Positions 58,647-64,000 of a stretch of 64,000 bases of DNA are shown here, one piece after another (position 1 is the first letter of the stretch; each line of letters begins with the position of its first letter). The translations under genes and the position numbers were made by a program. The DNA is taken from contig CALKRM010000028.1 of NCBI GenBank assembly GCA_937989565.1, positions 99,983 to 163,982 of the forward strand, in the 5' to 3' direction. The notes below the pieces were generated by a model, which saw only the letters and a list, made by a program, of their open reading frames with translations, had not been told where the DNA came from and did no database searches. The stretch is from an uncultured Candidatus Saccharibacteria bacterium (GTDB lineage Bacteria; Patescibacteriota; Saccharimonadia; Saccharimonadales; Saccharimonadaceae).

Positions 58647-58721
58647 CAAGACAAAACTGTTGTGGTGGACAGTCGTAGTTATGGGGAGGCGCACCTCACC
58701 AAGTTCCTACGATTGAAATAA
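58647..58721 (+). repeat. attR, 75-bp direct repeat (rsmD 3' end fragment)
   Basis: Identical to 22816-22890. A short frame running from 58515 ends with the 24 residues of the RsmD C-terminus; this is a remnant, not a methyltransferase gene. Confidence 0.93.
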
Positions 58722-58730
58722 GTCTGATGA

Positions 58731-58758
58731 GCGTTCTGATAAATATCAGAGCGTTTTT
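58731..58758 (+). terminator. Original rsmD terminator, now beyond attR
   Basis: GCGTTCTGAT (58731-58740) pairs with ATCAGAGCGT (58745-58754), followed by TTTT. It lies ten bases after attR, as expected for the terminator the chromosome had before integration. Confidence 0.8.
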
Positions 58759-58780
58759 AATAGAAAAAAGTAGGTAAATT

Positions 58781-59413
58781 ATGAATGAATTTATTTTAGT
58801 AGCAATAAAATTATTGATCGGATTTTTTGCGCTGACGATAATAATTAACGTTACAGGAAAAGGTAATTTGGCGCCATCTTCTGCTAGCGATCAAGTTCAG
58901 AATTACGTACTTGGTGGTATTATCGGCGGCGTTATTTATAACAATGATATTAAGATTTTGGACTATGTTGGGATTTTGTGCATATGGTGTGTGTTGGTGT
59001 TGACGCTGAAGTGGATAAAGAAACATAGCGTTAAGGCTAAGCAGCTGATTGACGGTAAGGCTTTGATAATTATAGACAATGGGAAGATAAATATCGAAAA
59101 TTGTGAGAAGGTCGGCTTAAGTGCTCATGACGTTTCTTTCAAGCTTCGAACCCATAATGTTTACTCGACGAAAGACGTGAAAAGAGCTGTTGTTGAACAG
59201 GATGGCGAGCTTATTATTTCGCACAAAGGCGAGGAAAATCCGAAATTCCCGTTAATAACGGATGGTCAATTGCAATCTGATATTTTGGAAGTAATCGGAA
59301 AAGACGAAAAGTGGTTGCTTGGTCAGCTTAAAAAACGAGGCTTAGAGTCTTATGGAGATGTATTTTTAGGCGAGTATGTCGACGGTAATTTGATTCTGAC
59401 TGCTTATAATTAA
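58781..59413 (+). CDS. YetF/DUF421-family membrane protein
   Basis: A 210-residue protein with two to three membrane helices (~6-24, ~42-56, ~64-80) followed by a cytoplasmic domain of DUF421 type: IDGKALIIIDNGKIN (~88-102), SAHDVSFKLRTHNV, and a C-terminal duplicate-like beta domain. Function unknown in the family, with links to envelope stress in sporulating bacteria. It is the first complete host gene after the prophage. Confidence 0.85.
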   Translation: MNEFILVAIKLLIGFFALTIIINVTGKGNLAPSSASDQVQNYVLGGIIGGVIYNNDIKILDYVGILCIWCVLVLTLKWIKKHSVKAKQLIDGKALIIIDNGKINIENCEKVGLSAHDVSFKLRTHNVYSTKDVKRAVVEQDGELIISHKGEENPKFPLITDGQLQSDILEVIGKDEKWLLGQLKKRGLESYGDVFLGEYVDGNLILTAYN

Positions 59414-59542
59414 AGGTAAATTAACTGGACGAGACGAAAAACGTCGTTGTTTGATGGTGTTGTGAAGTTAACTCTACCGCTGCATCTGGTGGTGTCGTAT
59501 AATGGTTTGTAGACAAAGTAAAAAGAGGAGGAGTGTAGAAAA

Positions 59543-59860
59543 ATGCTGTACGATGGTCATGTTAATTGTGGGGCAGATATTCTGAGTGAAGATACTTCTG
59601 ACGAATCGGATAAATATAAATATTACGAGGAAGAAATTGCAAATGATGAAGATTTGCAAAGAAGTGTCGGCGGCAAAGAGCTAGGGGGTGATACGATAGA
59701 ACCTAGCCAAAACAGTGATGATTACTATCAAGACTTGGAAGACCTCACTGAGGCTGCCTACAATAAGAAAACTAAAGAGAAAATGGCTAGGTTGGCGACT
59801 GAATGCGCAGGTCTCTATCCCATAGAAGAGTGCGACACGGAAAAGGGGATAGTGTTCTAG
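59543..59860 (+). CDS. Acidic unknown protein, 105 residues
   Basis: AGAGGAGGAGTG precedes the ATG; a TATAAT is at 59498-59503. The product is very acidic (SEDTSDESDKYKYYEEEIAN) with a small C-terminal helical part and two cysteines (ATECAGLYPIEEC). No family recognised. Confidence 0.6.
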   Translation: MLYDGHVNCGADILSEDTSDESDKYKYYEEEIANDEDLQRSVGGKELGGDTIEPSQNSDDYYQDLEDLTEAAYNKKTKEKMARLATECAGLYPIEECDTEKGIVF

Positions 59861-59873
59861 TTGAACGTTTTTG

Positions 59874-61460
59874 TTACTGGACAATAAGTAAAACTCCGCA
59901 ATATCCTGAAATTGTCATTTGGAGATTTTCTACGGTAATTAAATTGACAGAGTGAGTCGAGGCAATGATCTTGGCGTTTTCTGGAATGGGAAAGCTTTGT
60001 TTCTCATCTGCGAAATTGATGAAAATATAAGCACGTTGATTAGCCAGCTCTCTTTTTAATCCAAGAATAAATCCGTTGCCAGTGTTTTGTGCGATGCTCA
60101 AATTGCCATTTTTAAGAATCGGGAGAGTTTGGCGCAATTTTAGCAGCTTTCGGTGCATATTAAGCAGGGAATTGTTTGTGATTTTTTCGCTATCAACGTT
60201 AATCTTCATGTGATTATCATTAATAGGAAGCCAAGGTTTTGCACTTGAAAAGCCCGCAAATTGCGAATCATTCCATTGCATTGGCGTGCGCTCCAAGTCT
60301 CGGCTATCAACAACAGAATTGGCGGGGCTAAAATTATCTTGAATGTCATCAGCGGTCAATTCTCCATTCATCATGCCAATTTCGTCGCCGTAATATACTA
60401 CACTGATTCCTGGAGTGAGGAGATTTAAGAAGCTGAGAGCGCGGGCGCGTTCTTCGCCCAATCTGGAGGCGACTCGCGGCTGATCGTGATTTCCGATGCA
60501 GAAAAATGGTGTGGTTGAGCTCGCTGATTGTAGATAGTTATCGATTTTTTTCTCAATATTTTTAGCGTGCCATTCGTTGTCGCGATATTCCATAAAAAAC
60601 GCCGAGGCTTTTGGGTGGGCTGTCAGGATTTGGCTGTATTGATGATAAATATCACCCAGCTTATCATCAGGGTAGAATTCAAACACCATTTGCTTATCGT
60701 CATATTCGTCGCAGACTGACGCCAATTCTTGCAAATATTCCTGAAAATGCGGTCCCATTTTACATTGGTCGTGGATAAACGCTCCGTAATCGTTTGGATT
60801 GCCATAAAAATCAGGATTTGGAGAGTCGTCTTTGAGATCAGGATCTTTGGAAATTCCCCAAATTGCATCGACGCGCATTCCATCAACGCCCACATTAAAC
60901 CAAAATCGCACTATGTTTTTTATTTCGGTGCGCACTTCAGGATTATCCCAATTCAGATCTGGCTGTGTTTTCAGGAACGAATGCAGGTAAAATTGCCCGG
61001 TGAGCTCGTCAAATTCCCACGAATTGCCGCCAGACAAACTTCGCCAATTGTTAGGCTTGCTATTATCTTTTCCGTCGCGCCAAACATAGTAATCTCGCTT
61101 GGGGTTGTCGCGTGAAGATCTGGATTCTTGAAACCACGGATGTTGGTCTGAAGTGTGGCAGGGAACGAGGTCGATCATAACTTTAATGTCGAGATCGTGA
61201 GCCTTTTTAAGTAGCGCTTGGAAATCTTCCATTTGACCAAAAGTAGGATCAATAGTTCGATAATTTGCGATATCATAGCCAAAGTCGGTCAGCGGCGATA
61301 CGAAGAACGGGGAAATCCAAATCGAATCGATACCCAGCCATGATAAATAATCAAGCTTCTCAGTAATGCCGTTCAAATCGCCAATTCCATCGCCATTTGT
61401 ATCCAGAAAACTGCGCGGATAAATTTGATAAAGAGAGGCGACATCTTGCCAGGTTTTCAT
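59874..61460 (-). CDS. GH13 alpha-glucosidase / oligo-1,6-glucosidase-like
   Basis: Hydrolyses alpha-glucosidic bonds of small sugars. The (beta/alpha)8 GH13 signatures are visible: nucleophile D198 in GMRVDAI, acid/base E261 in MVFEFYPD, transition-state residue D326 in IGNHDQPR, and QPDLN (166-170), typical of the oligo-1,6-glucosidase subfamily. Length 528. No signal peptide, so it acts in the cytoplasm. TATACT lies six bases before the ATG. A truncated copy of its first ~90 codons is at 63528-63842. Confidence 0.93.
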   Translation of the reverse strand: MKTWQDVASLYQIYPRSFLDTNGDGIGDLNGITEKLDYLSWLGIDSIWISPFFVSPLTDFGYDIANYRTIDPTFGQMEDFQALLKKAHDLDIKVMIDLVPCHTSDQHPWFQESRSSRDNPKRDYYVWRDGKDNSKPNNWRSLSGGNSWEFDELTGQFYLHSFLKTQPDLNWDNPEVRTEIKNIVRFWFNVGVDGMRVDAIWGISKDPDLKDDSPNPDFYGNPNDYGAFIHDQCKMGPHFQEYLQELASVCDEYDDKQMVFEFYPDDKLGDIYHQYSQILTAHPKASAFFMEYRDNEWHAKNIEKKIDNYLQSASSTTPFFCIGNHDQPRVASRLGEERARALSFLNLLTPGISVVYYGDEIGMMNGELTADDIQDNFSPANSVVDSRDLERTPMQWNDSQFAGFSSAKPWLPINDNHMKINVDSEKITNNSLLNMHRKLLKLRQTLPILKNGNLSIAQNTGNGFILGLKRELANQRAYIFINFADEKQSFPIPENAKIIASTHSVNLITVENLQMTISGYCGVLLIVQ

Positions 61461-61496
61461 GATTTAAGTATAAGCGAGATGAGAGCAAAATTCCAA
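61461..61496 (-). promoter_or_regulatory. Leaderless promoter of the GH13 gene
   Basis: On the minus strand TTGGAA (61496-61491), 18 bases, TATACT (61472-61467), six bases, ATG 61460. Confidence 0.65.
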
Positions 61497-61521
61497 TTTT
61501 TAGACGGTGATATGAAAACTA

Positions 61522-61556
61522 TTGACATTCCTACTTTACTTTGGTAAACTAAAAAT
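61522..61556 (+). promoter_or_regulatory. Leaderless consensus promoter of the YerC-like gene
   Basis: TTGACA (61522-61527), 17 bases, TAAACT (61545-61550), six bases, ATG 61557. Confidence 0.75.
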
Positions 61557-61874
61557 ATGAATGGCAAGAACGATATTTGGAAAGATGAACAGTTGCGTCA
61601 GCTGGCGGATGTTCTTGCTAGTATAAGTGACACTAATGAAATACGAGCGTTTCTTCGCGATGTCATGACTCAGAAGGAGATTATTGAAGTTGGCGCACGT
61701 CTGCAAGCCGCCAAAATGTTATCAAAAGGCGAAAAATACGCCGACATCATCGCGGCAACGAAGCTCAGTAGTCGTACGGTTGCCAGGATTAGCGACTGGA
61801 TGCAAAACGGCACTGGCGGTTATAAAAACGTCTTCAAGCATCATTCTCACGTTTTGCCAGCTCGCGCTGAGTAG
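61557..61874 (+). CDS. YerC/YecD-type TrpR-like regulator
   Basis: A 105-residue all-helical DNA-binding protein of the TrpR fold: IRAFLRDVMTQKEIIEVGARLQAA (~29-52) and a helix-turn-helix KYADIIAATKLSSRTVARIS (~60-79). The family is common in bacteria lacking a true trp repressor role. It is divergent from the GH13 gene, with both promoters overlapping the same 100 bases, so it could control it (inference). Confidence 0.9.
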   Translation: MNGKNDIWKDEQLRQLADVLASISDTNEIRAFLRDVMTQKEIIEVGARLQAAKMLSKGEKYADIIAATKLSSRTVARISDWMQNGTGGYKNVFKHHSHVLPARAE

Positions 61875-61960
61875 TTTGCGAATAAATCCAAATGAATGCC
61901 GGCGCGACGCTGGCGTTTTGATTTTTTGACAGTCAATTTAGTTAATTTTTGGAGATATTT

Positions 61961-62626
61961 ATGAGTGAAATAAGAACAGCGAGGTTCGCTGCGCCAGATG
62001 AGGCGAGAGAGAAGTACGACGCGATTATTCCCGCGTATCAAGCGGCGTTCGCGGCAGAGCCTTGGTATGAAGTAAGTAAATGCGGCGGCTGCTCGTCAGG
62101 CTATTCTCGTCAAAATCCTGGTGATATATGTCAAGCTTGTGGCAGCGTGACTGGAGACGAAGCTTATACAGAACAGGAATTGACCGAGAAATTTGATACT
62201 ATCGGCGAGACGCGCCCAGCGTGTTGGTATATCGAGGAGACACCAGCGGGACTAGCATTGGCGGCGGTCGCTTGGACGGCTGATCCAATACAGATTGCGG
62301 CGGAAAAATATCCTGGGTCGCTAGAGATGGCAGCGTGGCTTAAGCAGAAGTACGCGCCAACCGCTGCTCCTAACCCAGAGATATTATGGCTGGACGAAGT
62401 TTTTGCTGACCGCCAAGTCTCGAGACGTAATAATCTAGTAAATTTTCGCTCAATGGTATATGGGTTTTCCAATCGCCTAGATCAGACGAAGGTAGCCTAT
62501 CGGACTATTGTGCCAGCGATGACGCGCGTGGCCATGAGAGACTTTGGCGATGGTGCGACCATTGATAAAGCCAAATCTGATGTTCCTGATTGGCGGAATT
62601 TTGTATCAATTGATTTATCTCGGTAA
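61961..62626 (+). CDS. Zinc-ribbon-containing protein, possible acetyltransferase
   Basis: ATG 61961 has TTGGAGATATTT upstream; an in-frame TTG at 61949 lies inside that site. A CxxC...CxxC zinc ribbon (CGGCSSG...CQAC, ~41-60) is followed by an alpha/beta part with ILWLDEVFADRQVSRRNN (~139-156), which resembles the acceptor side of GNAT acyltransferases. Length 221. The enzyme assignment is tentative. Confidence 0.6.
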   Translation: MSEIRTARFAAPDEAREKYDAIIPAYQAAFAAEPWYEVSKCGGCSSGYSRQNPGDICQACGSVTGDEAYTEQELTEKFDTIGETRPACWYIEETPAGLALAAVAWTADPIQIAAEKYPGSLEMAAWLKQKYAPTAAPNPEILWLDEVFADRQVSRRNNLVNFRSMVYGFSNRLDQTKVAYRTIVPAMTRVAMRDFGDGATIDKAKSDVPDWRNFVSIDLSR

Positions 62627-62653
62627 AAAATAATATATAAGGAGGATAAGAAT

Positions 62654-63373
62654 ATGAAAATATTAGTAATTGGCGGCATGCACGGAAATGAAATGCTGGG
62701 TATTGATCTGGTCAAGAGTTTACAGGAAAATCCGCTGGAAAATATTGACAGCGTACTGGCGAATGAGGAAGCTATAAAAATAAATAAGCGTTTCGTCGAA
62801 CAAGACTTGAACCGGTCATTTCCCGGCGTGAAATCAAGCGGCATATACGAGCAGCAGCGCCCGATTGAGCTACTGAAAATGTGCAAGGAATATGATATTG
62901 CGCTTGACTTTCACAATACGTTTTGTCCGGATAATGACTGTACGTTTGTCGGGGAGGGTGCAAATGAAGAGTTGCTGGGCGCGTCACGGTTATTGGGTTT
63001 GCCTCGGGTGATTGTGGCAGATTATGATTGTATAAATAAGTACGCGCTAAATTGCGTGTCGATAGAAATTAGCGTGCAGAGCAGGTTGAATGATGTGAAA
63101 ATCTGGCGCCAGAAGCTGCAAATGCTTGCTGAAAAGGAAATTGCTGATTGTCAGGCGACTTCAGAGGTGGAGAAGTTTCGCTTTGTATATCGGATGACCC
63201 TGGAGGATAAAACGAGGTTAAATCTTGATCAGGCAAACCTAAGGGCATTCCAGCAAATTGACCAGAGTTTGGCAGAGAAAATGGGAGTAAAAACTCCGGC
63301 CTATCCGATCTTTATTAATGACAAATTCACGCCGTATAATTATGGTGGGTTATTGAATAAGATTGATAAATAG
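62654..63373 (+). CDS. Succinylglutamate desuccinylase/aspartoacylase-family hydrolase
   Basis: A zinc carboxypeptidase-like amidohydrolase. GGMHGNE (residues 8-14) supplies the first zinc ligands, DLNRSFPG (~54-61) the substrate arginine, and ALDFHNT (~80-86) the next histidine ligand. Length 239. The substrate may be an N-acyl amino acid. AAGGAGGATAAG precedes the start. Confidence 0.85.
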   Translation: MKILVIGGMHGNEMLGIDLVKSLQENPLENIDSVLANEEAIKINKRFVEQDLNRSFPGVKSSGIYEQQRPIELLKMCKEYDIALDFHNTFCPDNDCTFVGEGANEELLGASRLLGLPRVIVADYDCINKYALNCVSIEISVQSRLNDVKIWRQKLQMLAEKEIADCQATSEVEKFRFVYRMTLEDKTRLNLDQANLRAFQQIDQSLAEKMGVKTPAYPIFINDKFTPYNYGGLLNKIDK

Positions 63374-63527
63374 CTCAGGGTTAACTAGGCTATTTTCGTG
63401 GTGGCATTTTACGCTATTTTGAGTGTAAAAAACGAGCTGTACGAACTTAGATCGGGCGGCAAGCTAGAAGATATGCGCCACGCCGAAAATGTGGCGCATA
63501 TCTAACTCTGTTAACAACTTGGCAGAT
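63374..63527. other. Intergenic hairpins between aspartoacylase gene and GH13 remnant
   Basis: TTTTAC/GTAAAA (around 63406-63431) and a perfect 11-bp hairpin ATATGCGCCAC/GTGGCGCATAT (about 63471-63501) lie here. Neither has a strong U-tract. They may serve as convergent transcription stops. Confidence 0.4.
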
Positions 63528-63842
63528 TTAGCAAGTTATTTGACGAGCGACTATCTGCGCCAGTTTGCAAGAATTTTGTTGAGCCTTTTTAAGTAGCGCC
63601 TGAAAATCGTGCATTTTTCCGAAAGTCGGATCAATCGCTCGATAATTTGCGACATCATAGCCAAAGTCGGTCAGTGGTGATACGAAGAACGGGGAAATCC
63701 AAATCGAATCGACTCCCAGCCATGATAAATAATTCAGCTTCTCGGTAATGCCGTTCAAATCGCCAATTCCGTCGCCATTGGTATCTAGAAAGCTGCGCGG
63801 ATAAATTTGATAAAGAGAGGCGACATCTTGCCAGGTTTTCAT
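63528..63842 (-). pseudogene. Truncated second copy of the GH13 gene start
   Basis: The first ~87 residues match the complete gene at 59874-61460 with few changes (for example LDYLSWLGID to LNYLSWLGVD); then the frame ends after an unrelated 17-residue tail. Homology starts about 25 bases before the ATG and includes the TATACT-six-base-ATG promoter, so a short product could still be made. It lacks all catalytic residues. Confidence 0.85.
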
Positions 63843-63854
63843 GGCTTAAGTATA
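63843..63854 (-). promoter_or_regulatory. Duplicated leaderless promoter of the GH13 remnant
   Basis: TATACT (63854-63849 on the minus strand), six bases, ATG 63842, as at the complete gene. Confidence 0.5.
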
Positions 63855-63887
63855 AGCGAGATGAGAGGGAAAATCCAAACAAATAAA

Positions 63888-64000
63888 TTACATATGATGA
63901 TAATGATGAGTCAATGCATGACCTTTGCCTCGACGTAATAAATACAGATTGACGGGATATGATACGGCAAACGCGGCGAGCATACAAATTAGTCGGCTAA
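63888..64000 (-). CDS. 3' end of a membrane protein (DUF4396-like)
   Basis: On the minus strand a frame is open from the window edge to a TAA at 63890-63888. The visible end is hydrophobic then basic/histidine-rich (AAFAVSYPVNLYLLRRGKGH, then HHYHHM). The SYPVNxxLLRxG pattern resembles the C-terminus of DUF4396 membrane proteins. Only about 36 codons are visible. Confidence 0.45.
   Translation of the reverse strand, partial: SRLICMLAAFAVSYPVNLYLLRRGKGHALTHHYHHM

Larger units (their letters stand above)
22816..58721. mobile_element. Temperate podovirus-like prophage integrated in rsmD
   Basis: Bounded by attL and attR, with a tyrosine integrase at the right end, and terminase, portal, capsid, tail, lysis and fibre genes in the expected order. 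The excised circle would be about 35.8 kb. There is no tape measure, sheath or baseplate gene and there are two tail-tube/nozzle-like genes, so a short tail is expected. The capsid type resembles N4 gp56. I see no DNA polymerase, replicative helicase, primase or helicase loader. Confidence 0.93.

Noticed and set aside
58515..58721. A real 68-residue gene at attR
   Set aside because: Its last 24 residues are the copied RsmD end and the rest has no ribosome binding site or recognisable motif; it is read as an att remnant.

Overview
This window looks like about 64 kb of a Candidatus Patescibacteria chromosome, most likely Saccharibacteria (TM7), carrying one integrated prophage. The lineage is an inference. 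It rests on a compact gene set read with the standard code (TGA ends genes), the mixture of housekeeping genes, a RNase HII-YraN fusion, and several host operons that start with a leaderless gene.

Host left arm (1-22890). In order: an unknown partial gene; malic enzyme (-); ribosomal protein L19; a small membrane protein; RNase HII fused to YraN; an unknown foreign-looking gene (-); aminopeptidase N (-); a secreted HNH nuclease; an operon nusA-clpC-metallopeptidase-radA-PIN/TRAM; a class A penicillin-binding protein (-); and an operon tyrS-HAD phosphatase-recG-phospholipase-like-rsmD.

Prephage borders. The last 24 codons plus stop of rsmD (22816-22890) are repeated exactly at 58647-58721. 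These 75-bp copies are attL and attR, so a unit of about 35.8 kb sits at the 3' end of rsmD.

Prophage (22891-58646). The left third holds small early or accessory genes, three structured RNA candidates including one of about 480 nt, and a small TrpRS-like protein. Next comes a divergent regulatory region (30.2-31.1 kb) with an acidic protein and a ribbon-helix-helix-like protein. The late region encodes terminase, portal, scaffold-like protein, an N4-gp56-type capsid, an accessory cassette with a secreted CAP protein, an internal virion-like protein, a 3,072-residue polyvalent protein, two tail-tube/nozzle-like proteins and a tail fibre. There is no tape measure, sheath or baseplate gene, so a short-tailed (podovirus-like) virion is expected. 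The fibre gene ends in an invertible segment bounded by perfect 27-bp inverted repeats, with an alternative C-terminus stored in reverse. The lysis block has an endolysin, an Acb2-like cyclic-nucleotide sponge and a holin. A tyrosine integrase lies beside attR. No replisome gene is recognisable.

Host right arm (58722-64000). A YetF-like (DUF421) membrane protein, an acidic unknown protein, a GH13 glucosidase (-), a YerC/TrpR-like regulator, a zinc-ribbon protein, an aspartoacylase-family hydrolase, a truncated second copy of the GH13 gene start, and the 3' end of a membrane protein.

Two expression themes stand out. Host transcription units, and the phage CAP gene, often have a TATAAT-like -10 exactly six bases before the start codon, while genes inside operons have Shine-Dalgarno sites. 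Phage late units instead use an extended -10 (TGn-TATAAT type) followed, at several units, by a shared leader motif and a hairpin just before the gene.
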